A stretch of 64,000 nt of DNA from Blastococcus saxobsidens DD2 (lineage in GTDB: Bacteria; Actinomycetota; Actinomycetes; Mycobacteriales; Geodermatophilaceae), in contig NC_016943.1 in the NCBI RefSeq assembly GCF_000284015.1, forward strand, positions 4,567,541-4,631,540. The letters are read 5' to 3'. The notes under the pieces are model-generated. The model was not told the origin of the DNA. It worked only from the letters and a program-made list of their open reading frames with translations, and ran no database searches. Shown in pieces: positions 37,202 to 45,247 of this stretch (the first letter of the stretch is position 1; every line of letters starts with the position of its first letter). The position numbers and the translations under genes were made by a program.

Positions 37202-37449
37202 CCTTTTACATCGTGGTGACCCGGACGGCCGGACGGCAGCTCGCCGAACGCCTATCGGAGTCAGCTGCCACAGCATGCGTCGAGTTCTTGTTCGGCCCGT
37301 TGGCAGACGAGCCGCATCGCGTCGGTGCGCCGCTGCGTGCCCCGTTCACCGGTCAATGGCGCGCGCGCCGAGGCGAGTACCGCGTCCGCTATCGCATCGA
37401 TGATGCGAACGGCATCGTCTACGTGCTCGACATCGATCACCGAAGGTGA
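37198..37449 (+). CDS. RelE/ParE superfamily toxin
   Basis: 83 residues. TFYIVVTRTAGRQLAERL at the start and the core WRARRGEYRVRYRIDDANGIVYVLDIDHRR at the end fit RelE-type ribosome-dependent mRNA endonucleases; the basic residues and the closing HRR are typical. GTG 37198 overlaps the antitoxin stop, giving coupled synthesis. ParE-like gyrase poison is the alternative; RelE is favoured by the Phd/YefM partner. Confidence 0.88.
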   Translation: MTFYIVVTRTAGRQLAERLSESAATACVEFLFGPLADEPHRVGAPLRAPFTGQWRARRGEYRVRYRIDDANGIVYVLDIDHRR

Positions 37450-37452
37450 CGT

Positions 37453-37623
37453 CTACCACAGCTGAGCCGCACGGGATGGCTGGGTGACAGCTCGCGTTGA
37501 GCTCGTTGCCGCGTTGAGGTGTCGCCCCACGTGCCGACTCAGCGCCTCCGCACCGGCCATGCGTCCGCGCTCACGTAGATCGACCAGATCCTGCTCGATC
37601 GCCGCGACGAGAGGCTCGAACAC
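37453..37623 (-). CDS. possible small protein convergent with the toxin gene
   Basis: 56 codons from GTG 37623, stop 4 bp from the toxin stop. The sequence FEPLVAAIEQDLVDLRERGR, then MAGAEALSRHVG, is helix-like and charged rather than the Arg/Pro/Ala noise of shadow frames, and codon use resembles the toxin-antitoxin pair. No ribosome site or family recognised. Could be a remnant of an antitoxin-like gene. Confidence 0.35.
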   Translation of the reverse strand: MFEPLVAAIEQDLVDLRERGRMAGAEALSRHVGRHLNAATSSTRAVTQPSRAAQLW

Positions 37624-37764
37624 CCCGGCAGCGTAACGCCCGATCTCTGGAGGCTGCCGTGAGCGAGTGCGCGCCCGCCGGCTCGCCGCCGTCCGCGGAC
37701 CGACCGCGGCACCCGCAGAACATCCCGGGCATGGACGGCAACGGGCACGGGTAGCGCGCTCACC

Positions 37765-38121
37765 GTGAGCGAGCAGACGGACGACGGCGTCGACAAGATC
37801 ACGGTGACCGCGGCGAGCACCGGCGAGATGGGCCAGCGGTACCTGGCCTCCGGCTCCCGGGTGGCCATGCGGCTGTGGGACGAGCAGCCCACCAGCGAGG
37901 GCAAGCCCCAGGCGGCGCGCGACTACGAGACGGTCGGGTACGTCGTCTCCGGGCGGGCCCGGCTGCGCACCGGCGACGACACGCTCGACCTCGGACCGGG
38001 CGACTCGTGGGTCGTGCCGGCCGGCGTCGAGCACACCTACGAGATCGTCGAGGCGCTCACCGCGGTGGAGGCCACCTCCCCGCCCGCGCGGGAGGCCGGC
38101 CGGGACGCCCCACCCGCCTAG
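37765..38121 (+). CDS. cupin domain protein
   Basis: 118 residues, single small beta barrel. Motif 2 is clear (GDSWVVPAGVEHTYEIVE); motif 1 (YVVSGRARLRTGDD) lacks the usual HxH, so only one of the metal histidines remains and catalysis is doubtful. May act as a binding or stress protein. GTG 37765. Its TAG and the stop of the convergent radical SAM gene share the tetranucleotide CTAG. Confidence 0.8.
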   Translation: MSEQTDDGVDKITVTAASTGEMGQRYLASGSRVAMRLWDEQPTSEGKPQAARDYETVGYVVSGRARLRTGDDTLDLGPGDSWVVPAGVEHTYEIVEALTAVEATSPPAREAGRDAPPA

Positions 38122-39527
38122 ACAGGGGTGAGCGGCAGCAGCTTCCGCAGCCCGGCGTTCTCGACCGGGTCCAGCACCGAGTGCTGGGCGCAGGCGGGCA
38201 CCAGCTGCCCGGTCTCCGGGTGGGCCATCGAGTAGGTGCAGGCGGCCAGCCGCTCCTGGGTCGCCCGGATCCGGGGGTCGCCGGCCTCGACGCCCTGCTG
38301 CATCAGCTCCCAGGCCGGCCCGACGTCGGCGGCGTCCATGAAGCTGTGCACCTCGAACGTCATCAGTCCGAGCCGCCCCGCACGGGCGCCCCGGGCCAGC
38401 CGCCGCACCCCGCCGGCCCGGCGCAGCAGGCTGCGCGCCCAGCGGAGCGCGATCCGCAGGTCGCCGGGGTGGTGGCGCGCGGCGCGCAGCACCTTGACCA
38501 GGAGCAGGGCCGGCGGGGTGTTGCTGAAGGCGATGCCGCCGTAGTGGGCGAAGAAGGCGTCGCGGGCAGCGGTCTCGGCCGGCACCTCCGGGTCGACGAA
38601 CGGGTGCCAGCGGCGCTCGAGCAGGAAGCCGAAGGCGAGCCGGTTGCAGCGCGGATCGCCGAAATCGACGCCCTGGTGGGCGATCGGCTGTCCCATGCCC
38701 TTCTCCAGCTCGGTCCAGACCGCATCGGCGTCGACCGCCGTGTAGGACTCCTTCCACCGCCGCTCGTCGCCGACGTGCGCGGCCGGCTGGAAGCTCATCA
38801 TCGAGTAGCCCATGCCGATCACCTCGCGCACGGTCTCGGCGACCTGCCCGACGTTGGCCGGCGTGACGGTCATGTTGTGGGCCAGGTAGTAGCGCAGGCC
38901 GGTCTCGGCCCGCAGGTCGCGGAACATCTGCACGAACCGCTCGCGGAACGGGTTCAGCTCGGCCTCGCTGCGCGGGCGGACGGCGCCGCGGCGGCCGCGC
39001 ATCAACGAGTCGACGTGCGCGGCGAAGCTGACCCGGTCGAACCGCAGCGCGCCGTCCGGTCCGGTGACCAGCGCCCGCAGGTACTCGGGGTCGAAGTCAC
39101 CGTGCGTCATCGACATCGGCGACCGGCCGGCGTCCCGCATGGCCTGCAGCGCGGCGGCGTGGTCGTCGGGGGTCAGCAGGCTGACCTCGCCGCCGATCAG
39201 CTGGGCGTGGGCGTAGGGGCCGCGGCGCTCGCGCAGGTAGGCCATCTGCCGGGTGACCTCACCGAGGGTGTGCCCGCCGTCGATCCGCACCTTGTTCGCG
39301 TCGGCCGAGTGGTAGCAGGGCGTGCAGGTCAGGTTGCACTTCGGGAAGACGCCGTGGGTGCCCTCGCAGCCGACGGCGTGCCGGCCCAGGCTCTGCGCCG
39401 GCGTGCGCACATGGTCCGGCAGCGCGGCCCACCGCTCGGCGAGCGCTCGCTCGGTCTCCGGGTGGACCGGGCGGGTGCGCTCCCGCAGCTCCTGCCACCG
39501 TGCGCGCAGTTCGCGGCGCCGTCCCAT
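38118..39527 (-). CDS. radical SAM protein of unknown substrate
   Basis: 469 residues. The Fe-S/SAM motif is CNLTCTPCYHS (CX3CX2C; Cys64, 68, 71), preceded by GCEGTHGVFPK and followed by HAQLIGGEVSLL, the GGE-type SAM-binding strand. The C-terminal third carries further Cys (about residue 285 in GDPRCNR, and in AACTYSMAHPETGQLVPACAQH) that could bind another cluster, but it is not a textbook SPASM domain. ATG 39527 follows GAGGAGG. Third gene downstream of the amidohydrolase and FAD oxidoreductase, 86 bp from the latter. Function not recognised. Confidence 0.82.
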   Translation of the reverse strand: MGRRRELRARWQELRERTRPVHPETERALAERWAALPDHVRTPAQSLGRHAVGCEGTHGVFPKCNLTCTPCYHSADANKVRIDGGHTLGEVTRQMAYLRERRGPYAHAQLIGGEVSLLTPDDHAAALQAMRDAGRSPMSMTHGDFDPEYLRALVTGPDGALRFDRVSFAAHVDSLMRGRRGAVRPRSEAELNPFRERFVQMFRDLRAETGLRYYLAHNMTVTPANVGQVAETVREVIGMGYSMMSFQPAAHVGDERRWKESYTAVDADAVWTELEKGMGQPIAHQGVDFGDPRCNRLAFGFLLERRWHPFVDPEVPAETAARDAFFAHYGGIAFSNTPPALLLVKVLRAARHHPGDLRIALRWARSLLRRAGGVRRLARGARAGRLGLMTFEVHSFMDAADVGPAWELMQQGVEAGDPRIRATQERLAACTYSMAHPETGQLVPACAQHSVLDPVENAGLRKLLPLTPV

Positions 39528-39613
39528 GCCGTCCTCCTCGGTGTGCGTCGCGGCACCCCGGGGCGCCATCCCCCGACGCTCCCATCCCGATCGGTCGCCC
39601 GCCACCGATCGCC

Positions 39614-41152
39614 TCAGCCCAGGTCGCGCAGCAGCACCCGGGCGGCCGAGCGGCCGCTCGCCCCGGCGATGCCGCCCACCGGCGCGGTCCCGGCCCCGGC
39701 GACGACCAGGCCGCGCACCGGCGTCCGGTGCCGGGCCAGCGCACGGGTCGGCCGGAACCGGCCGAGCTGGTCGAGGTTGAGATCGCCGTACATGGGGTGG
39801 GCCCCCGGCCAGCGCAGGTCGGCCGCCATCTGCTCCGGGGTGTACACCGCGCGCCCGGTGATCGAGGCGGTGAACCCGGGCGCCCGGGCCTCCACGGTCG
39901 CGACCATGCGGTCGGCGAACTCCTCGGCGACGGCGGCCCACCCGCCACGCACCCGGTACGGCGCGCACGGGCAGGCGAGGTAGACGGTGTGCCGGCCGGG
40001 CGGGGCCAGCGTGTCGTCGATCGCGCTCGGGGTGAACGCGTAGGTGGGCACCGGGTCGTCGGGCAGGTATCGGGCCCCGGCCGCGGCGAACCCGTCGGAG
40101 AGCGACTCCAGGCCGTCCACGAACGACTGCAGTCCGGACCAGTCCCCCGGGCGGGCTCCCGGGTAGGCCGGGAGCCCGGTGGTCGCGACGTGCACGAGCA
40201 TCTGGACGGCGTTGCTCCGCGTGGTGCTGCCCAGCCGGTCGGCCTCCGGCCCGTCCAACGGGGGGTCGAGCAGGTCGAGCAGCGCCGTCCCGGGATCGAG
40301 GGCGGTGAGGACGGCGTCGGCCGGCAGTCGCTCGCCCGACTCGAGCTCCACCCCCGTCGCGCGGTCACCCCGCCGGGTGATCCGCGCGACCGCCGCGCCG
40401 GTGCGCCAGGACCCGCCCAGGGCGGCGAGGCGAGCGGCGAGCGCGTCGATCAGTCCCTGCGACCCGCCCACGGCGTGCCACTGGCCGACCTGGTGGTAGA
40501 AGGCCTGCCACATCGCGAAGGTGGCGCTGCCGGGGGCGTCCGGCGCCGCGGACGCGTGCGCGGCGAAGGCCGAGACGGGGGCGCGCACCAGGTCCGAGGC
40601 GAACCGCTGCTCCAGGAGCTTCCCGTACGGGGAGAGCAGCACCTGGGCCAGACCGAGCGGACCCCCGTTGCGCGCCACGGCCCGCAGGCCGGCGAACGCC
40701 CGGGCGGGCAGCCGGGACGGCCGGCCGTCGAGCGCGCCCCGCATGGCGGTGACCACCGGCATGGCCTCGCGCATCCAGGCCGCGTACCGGCGGGCCTCGT
40801 CGCGGTCGGCCTCGGCGATGGAGTCGACGGTCGCCTCGACGTCCCGGAAGAACCGGACGATCCGCCCGTCCCGGAAGACCGCCACCGAGAACGGGTCCAT
40901 CTCCCGGTACTCCAGCCCGGCTGCGGGCAGCTCCAGGTCCTCGACGATCCCGGTGGCCTGGATGATGTTGTGCGCCGCGGAATGGGTGTCGAACCGGTGT
41001 CCCGGGAGGACCTCCTCCGTCCGCGCACCGCCGCCGAGCCGGCCGGACTGCTCCAGCACCAGGACGTCCGCACCGCCCCGCGCGAGGTAGCAGGCCGCGA
41101 CCAGCCCGTTGTGCCCACCGCCGACGACGAGGACGCGCCGGGCGGGGGTCAC
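39614..41152 (-). CDS. NAD(P)/FAD-dependent oxidoreductase (phytoene desaturase / CrtI-like)
   Basis: 512 residues. FAD-binding VLVVGGGHNGLVAACYLARGG at residue 7, then LEQSGRLGGGARTEE; the C-terminal FAD block is GLVVAGAGTAPVGGIAGASG. This is the NAD(P)/FAD oxidoreductase group related to carotenoid desaturases and PYROXD2. No carotenoid genes adjoin, so a pigment role is not supported. GTG 41152 overlaps the amidohydrolase stop by 4 bp, which links the two enzymes in one operon. Confidence 0.87.
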   Translation of the reverse strand: MTPARRVLVVGGGHNGLVAACYLARGGADVLVLEQSGRLGGGARTEEVLPGHRFDTHSAAHNIIQATGIVEDLELPAAGLEYREMDPFSVAVFRDGRIVRFFRDVEATVDSIAEADRDEARRYAAWMREAMPVVTAMRGALDGRPSRLPARAFAGLRAVARNGGPLGLAQVLLSPYGKLLEQRFASDLVRAPVSAFAAHASAAPDAPGSATFAMWQAFYHQVGQWHAVGGSQGLIDALAARLAALGGSWRTGAAVARITRRGDRATGVELESGERLPADAVLTALDPGTALLDLLDPPLDGPEADRLGSTTRSNAVQMLVHVATTGLPAYPGARPGDWSGLQSFVDGLESLSDGFAAAGARYLPDDPVPTYAFTPSAIDDTLAPPGRHTVYLACPCAPYRVRGGWAAVAEEFADRMVATVEARAPGFTASITGRAVYTPEQMAADLRWPGAHPMYGDLNLDQLGRFRPTRALARHRTPVRGLVVAGAGTAPVGGIAGASGRSAARVLLRDLG

Positions 41153-42447
41153 GGCTGTGCCAGCCGCGCGGCCCGGGCGGCGACGTCCGTGCGCAGGGCG
41201 TCGACGTCGACCGTGGTGGAGGCGCTGTCGCGCACCACCGGCCGGCCGCCCACCCACACGTCCCGCACGTGCCGTCCCGCACCGGACCACACCAGGTGGG
41301 CCAGCACGTCGGCCGGGTCGCCGACCGGCTCGAAGACCAGGTCGCGGGTGTCGACGTGCACCAGGTCGGCCCGCCGGCCGACGGCGAGCTGTCCCAGGTC
41401 GGGGCGGCCGATCGCGTCCGCGGCCCCGCCGGTGGCCAGCCAGAACGCCTCGGCGGCGGTGAGCGCGGTGGCCGACCGTTCGCGCAGCCGGGCCATCCCG
41501 GCGGCCAGCCGCAGGTCGGCGAACAGGTCGAGCGAGTCGTTGGACGCCGGCCCGTCGGTGCCCAGGCCCACCCGGATGCCGCAGTCCAGCATGGGACGAA
41601 CCGGCGCGACGCCGCTGGCCAGCTTGGCGTTGCTGGCCGGGCAATGGGCGACGGCGACGTCGTACTCCTGCCAGAGCTCGAGGTCGCCGTCGTCCAGGTG
41701 CACGCAGTGCGCGGCGAGGACCCGCCCACCCAGCACGTCGTAGGAGGCCAGCAGCGCCGGCACCGAGAGCCCGTGCGCGGCGAGCAGGTCGGCGCCCTCC
41801 GTGGCGGTCTCGGCGACGTGCAGGTGCAGCAGCAGGCCGTGCTCACGGGCGGCCCGCGCCGCGTCGGCGAGCACGGGGAGCGGAACGGTGTAGGCGGCGT
41901 GCGGTCCGATGCCGTACTCGACGGTGCCGTCGCCGGGCGCGCCGGCGGCCAGGGTGACGGCGGCGTCGAGCTGCTCGGACACCGGCGGCATGCCCGGCAG
42001 GGGCAGCAGCGGGGTGGCGATCACCGCGCGGGCGCCCGTGGCGGTGACGGCGGCGGCGATCCGCTCGGGGTGGAAGTACATCTCGACGCTGGTGGTGATG
42101 CCGCCGGCGAGCATCTCGGCGGACGCCGCGATCATCGCCACCTCGACGTCCTCCGGGGTGAGCCGGGCCTCCCGCGGCCACATGACCTCGCGCAGCCAGC
42201 GGTCCAGCGGCAGCCCCTCGCCCTGCCCGCGGAACAGCACCATCGCGGCGTGCGAGTGCGCGTTGACCAGGCCGGGCGTGAGGACACCGGGCAGCGCCAC
42301 CACGTCGGCGTCGCCGGCGGGCGGGGCCTCCGCGGCCGGACCGACCCAGTCGACGACGCCGTCGGCGACGTCCACCACCGCATCGGGGACGACGGTGCCC
42401 GCGCGGTCGCCGACGACGACGGCCCGGGCGGTGAAGCGCTGCCGCAT
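41149..42447 (-). CDS. amidohydrolase (SAH/MTA/adenosine deaminase-like, TrzA/AtzB family)
   Basis: 432 residues, metal-dependent TIM barrel. Metal and substrate motifs: NAHSHAAM near residue 63, LLHLHVAET, AAHCVHLD and GTDGPASND. The order fits the ATZ/TRZ family that deaminates S-adenosylhomocysteine, methylthioadenosine, 8-oxoguanine or related rings. ATG 42447. First gene of the amidohydrolase / FAD oxidoreductase / radical SAM unit. Exact substrate unknown. Confidence 0.87.
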   Translation of the reverse strand: MRQRFTARAVVVGDRAGTVVPDAVVDVADGVVDWVGPAAEAPPAGDADVVALPGVLTPGLVNAHSHAAMVLFRGQGEGLPLDRWLREVMWPREARLTPEDVEVAMIAASAEMLAGGITTSVEMYFHPERIAAAVTATGARAVIATPLLPLPGMPPVSEQLDAAVTLAAGAPGDGTVEYGIGPHAAYTVPLPVLADAARAAREHGLLLHLHVAETATEGADLLAAHGLSVPALLASYDVLGGRVLAAHCVHLDDGDLELWQEYDVAVAHCPASNAKLASGVAPVRPMLDCGIRVGLGTDGPASNDSLDLFADLRLAAGMARLRERSATALTAAEAFWLATGGAADAIGRPDLGQLAVGRRADLVHVDTRDLVFEPVGDPADVLAHLVWSGAGRHVRDVWVGGRPVVRDSASTTVDVDALRTDVAARAARLAQP

Positions 42448-42518
42448 GGGTCCGAACCTAGCCGCGCCGCCGCCCGGGGGCCCGGCGGCGGGCCGGGAGC
42501 GCCGATACCGTGGAGCCC

Positions 42519-43238
42519 ATGTCGTTCCTCGCCGCTGCAGCCTCCGACGAGGGTGGCATCACCGGATTCCTGCTCGACCTGATCGACACCCTGGGGGCGG
42601 TCGGCGTGGGTCTGGCCATCCTGCTGGAGACGGTCGTCCCCCCGATCCCCAGCGAGGTCGTCCTCGGTGCAGCGGGGGTGCTGATCAACGACGGCCGGAT
42701 GTCGCTCCTCCCGGTGATCCTTTTCGCCACCCTGGGCTCGATCATCGGCGCCGTCTTCTTCTACTACGTGGGCCGGGCCCTGGGTCCGCGGCGGGCGCAC
42801 GCGTTCCTCGACCGGCTGCCGCTGGTGGAGACCGCGGACGTCGACCGCACCTTCGCCTGGTTCGAGCGGCACGGCCGGGGGGCGGTCTTCTTCGGCCGGA
42901 TGGTGCCGATCGTGCGCAGCTTCATCTCCGTGCCCGCGGGCGTGGTCCGGATGCCGTTCCTGCAGTTCATCGTCTACACCGCCGCGGGCAGCCTCATCTG
43001 GAACGGCGTGCTCATCGGCCTGGGCGTAGCCCTCGGCGACGTGGTCAACGAGTACCTGGAGTACGTCGACTACCTGATCTACGCAGCGGCCGCGCTCGGT
43101 ATCGGCTGGCTGGTCTGGAAGCGGGCCAAGGACGTCCGCCGGCACCGCCGAGCACGGGCGACCGCGGACCGTGAGGGGACGGCGACCGCGGACCGTCGGG
43201 GAACGGCGAGCGGGGACACCGGCCGCCCGGCAGCATGA
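42519..43238 (+). CDS. DedA family membrane protein
   Basis: About 239 residues. Family blocks: ILLETVVPPIPSEVVLGAAG, GSIIGAVFFYYVGRALG, FFGRMVPIVRSFISVPAG. DedA proteins are lipid-handling (undecaprenyl-phosphate or phospholipid flippase) or proton-dependent membrane proteins. The C-terminus is a charged tail with a short repeat (TADREGTATADRRGTA). ATG 42519 is chosen because TACCGT at 42506-42511 sits 7 bases upstream as a leaderless-type -10; GTG 42510 would add three residues. Stop overlaps the HAD gene start by 4 bp. Confidence 0.87.
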   Translation: MSFLAAAASDEGGITGFLLDLIDTLGAVGVGLAILLETVVPPIPSEVVLGAAGVLINDGRMSLLPVILFATLGSIIGAVFFYYVGRALGPRRAHAFLDRLPLVETADVDRTFAWFERHGRGAVFFGRMVPIVRSFISVPAGVVRMPFLQFIVYTAAGSLIWNGVLIGLGVALGDVVNEYLEYVDYLIYAAAALGIGWLVWKRAKDVRRHRRARATADREGTATADRRGTASGDTGRPAA

Positions 43239-43915
43239 CGCCCATGACCCGCGCCCGGCCCGAGGTGGTCGCCTTCGACGTGAACGAGACCCTGCTGGAC
43301 CTGGCGCCGGTGCGGGCGGCGCTCGTGGAGGCCGGGGAGCCCGAGTCGCTGCTGAGCACGGTGTTCGCGCGCACGCTGCTGACCGGCTTCGCCGCGGCCG
43401 CCGTCGGCTCGTGGTGCCGCTTCCGGGATGCCTTCGACGACGCGCTGGCCCAGGAGGCCGACCTGTCCGCGGACCGGCGTGCAGCGGTGGCGGACTCCTT
43501 CGGGGAACTGGCGCCGCACCCCGACGTCGAGCCGGCACTGCGCCGCCTGACCGAGGCCGGCGTCCGGGTGATCACGCTGACGCACGGCTCGCCCGGGGTG
43601 GCCGAGGCCGGCCTGGAGCGCGGTGGGGTGACCCCGCTGGTCGAGCGGAGCCTGTCCAGCGAGGTGATCCGCGTCTGGAAGCCGTCTCGCGAGGTCTACG
43701 TGTGGGCGGCCGGCAGCTGCGACGTCGCGCCGGAGCGGATGGCCCTGGTCGCTGCGCACGGCTGGGACGTGCAGGGGGCGCAGCGGGCGGGCCTCACCGG
43801 TGCCTGGTTCCCGCGCAGCGAGCGGATCTTCCCCACCGTGTACGGCCAGGCGGACGTCGTGGCCGCCGACCTCGCCGGGGCGGTGGACGCGCTGCTGGCG
43901 CTGCCGCCGCGGTGA
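43235..43915 (+). CDS. haloacid dehalogenase type II family hydrolase
   Basis: 226 residues, HAD fold. Nucleophile Asp15 in AFDVNETLLDL, motif II in ITLTHGSPG, Lys in VWKPSREVY, motif III in AAHGWDVQGAQRAGL. Type II L-2-haloacid dehalogenases share this pattern, but many members have other small-acid substrates. ATG 43235 overlaps the DedA stop; ATG 43244 is an alternative. Stop overlaps the next GTG. Confidence 0.87.
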   Translation: MTPMTRARPEVVAFDVNETLLDLAPVRAALVEAGEPESLLSTVFARTLLTGFAAAAVGSWCRFRDAFDDALAQEADLSADRRAAVADSFGELAPHPDVEPALRRLTEAGVRVITLTHGSPGVAEAGLERGGVTPLVERSLSSEVIRVWKPSREVYVWAAGSCDVAPERMALVAAHGWDVQGAQRAGLTGAWFPRSERIFPTVYGQADVVAADLAGAVDALLALPPR

Positions 43916-44527
43916 GCGCCCTCGGCATCGGCACCCCGCACGGCCCCGCCCGCGCCCACCTGACCGACGGCGGGCGGCGCGGGACGCTGCTGCTCGGGCA
44001 CGGCGCCGGGGGTGGCGTGGAGTCGGCCGACCTGGTGGCGGTGACCCGGGACGCCGCCGAGGCCGGCTGGCGGGTGCTGCTGGTGGAGCAGCCGTGGCGG
44101 GTGGCCGGGAAGAGGATCGCGCCGGCGCCCGCGCGGCTGGACGAGGGCTGGCGGGCGGTGCTCGCGCACCTGTCCGGGACCGGGCACCTGACGGGGCCGC
44201 TGGTCGTCGGCGGCCGCCGCCGGCGCGCGGGTGGCCTGCCGCACCGCGGCGCAGGTCGGCGCCGACGGCGTGCTTGCGCTGGCCTTCCCGCTGCACCCGC
44301 CGGGCCGGCCGGAGAAGAGCCGTGCCGGCGAGCTGACCGCCGTCGCGCTGCCCCTGGTGGTGATCCAGGGCGAGCGGGACGCGCTCGGCGCGCCGGCCGA
44401 CGTGGCGGCCGTGCTCACCGGCCGCGCCAGTGCATCGGTGTACGCGGTGCCCGGCGACCACTCGCTCGAGCGGAACCCCGATGTCGTCGGCGCGGCCGCC
44501 GCATCCTGGCTGTCCGAGGTCGTCTGA
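43912..44527 (+). pseudogene. alpha/beta family hydrolase, frameshifted at the nucleophile
   Basis: From GTG 43912 the frame reads GTLLLGHGAGGGVESADL and GPLVVGGR, the start of a small alpha/beta hydrolase (KANL3/Tex30-like group). At about 44212-44220 the frame breaks; from 44231 another frame gives VACRTAAQVGADGVLALAFP, GERDALGAPADV and GDHSLERNP, with Asp and His of the triad. Normal members read GGRSxGARVA across the break: two bases appear missing exactly where the catalytic Ser codon should be. Either inactivated or a sequencing error in GCCGCCGCCGG. Otherwise about 205 residues. Confidence 0.8.
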
Positions 44528-44542
44528 GCAGCTCGACGGTGA

Positions 44543-44585
44543 GCGCCGATGCGCAGTCTTAGCGAACAGAACTGCGCATCCGCGC
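44543..44585. terminator. bidirectional hairpin between convergent genes
   Basis: GATGCGCAGT (44548-44557) pairs perfectly with ACTGCGCATC (44571-44580); beyond a C-C mismatch, GCGC pairs with GCGC. It lies in the 71-bp gap between the hydrolase remnant and the convergent VKOR-like gene, so it can serve both. Confidence 0.65.
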
Positions 44586-44598
44586 ACCCTGTCAAGGG

Positions 44599-45135
44599 CT
44601 ACCTCTTCCGCAGCTGCCGCCAGGCCCTCCGTGCCTCGGGCAGCGCGAGGGCGAGCGAGACGCCCGACAGCGCGGTGGCGGTCTGGCACCAGGCGCAGAA
44701 CGCCTTGTTCTCCTGCCACTCCTCCCGGGCGAGCTTCACGTCGATGGCGACGTCGGAGGCGACCTTCGCGGCCATCAGCAGCGGCAGGATCGGCCGGTGC
44801 TGCGCCCGGTTCGCGCCGCCCGCGCCGGCCAGCCAGGCCGTGAACGCGTAGGTCACGATCATGATCAGCCCGTCAGGCGTCGAGGCCCGCTCGTACGCGT
44901 ACTCCGAGGCGTCGACCCGGTCGGAGTCGAACGGGCCGACCGGCGGATCGGGCAGGTGCCGGAGGAGGCCCACCTGGTAGGCGCCGACGACCTGACCGAT
45001 GGTCACCCCGGCCAGCGACAGCCCGACCAGCCAGCGGCGCCGGCCCAGGTCGGGGTCGGATCCGGTGCGCAGGTACCGCGACAGCTGAGCCGGGCTGGGG
45101 TTCTTGCCGCCGTACCGGGGGTCCGGGGTGTTCAT
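44599..45135 (-). CDS. vitamin K epoxide reductase (VKOR)-like membrane protein
   Basis: 178 residues with about four membrane segments. The CxxC of VKOR-type oxidases is in AFCAWCQTATALSG near residue 148; upstream is GLSLAGVTIGQVVGAYQVGLL and an extracytoplasmic loop FDSDRVDASEYAYERASTPD. Only this Cys pair is seen; the second loop pair of full VKOR enzymes is missing, so it may be a reduced form with a different partner. ATG 45135. Confidence 0.7.
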   Translation of the reverse strand: MNTPDPRYGGKNPSPAQLSRYLRTGSDPDLGRRRWLVGLSLAGVTIGQVVGAYQVGLLRHLPDPPVGPFDSDRVDASEYAYERASTPDGLIMIVTYAFTAWLAGAGGANRAQHRPILPLLMAAKVASDVAIDVKLAREEWQENKAFCAWCQTATALSGVSLALALPEARRAWRQLRKR

Positions 45136-45247
45136 GGCTGCGTGTGTCCCATCCGAGGTCTCCTTGCGTCGACGGAGCGGCGGCTGCTGGCCTACCCGCT
45201 CGCTGTGCCGCGACACTCCGATGCACGCCCGCCCGCGCGGACCCCGC

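Noticed and set aside
39614-41152. Carotenoid biosynthesis locus
   Set aside because: Only one CrtI-like gene is present; no crtB, crtE or cyclase nearby, and its operon partners do not fit.
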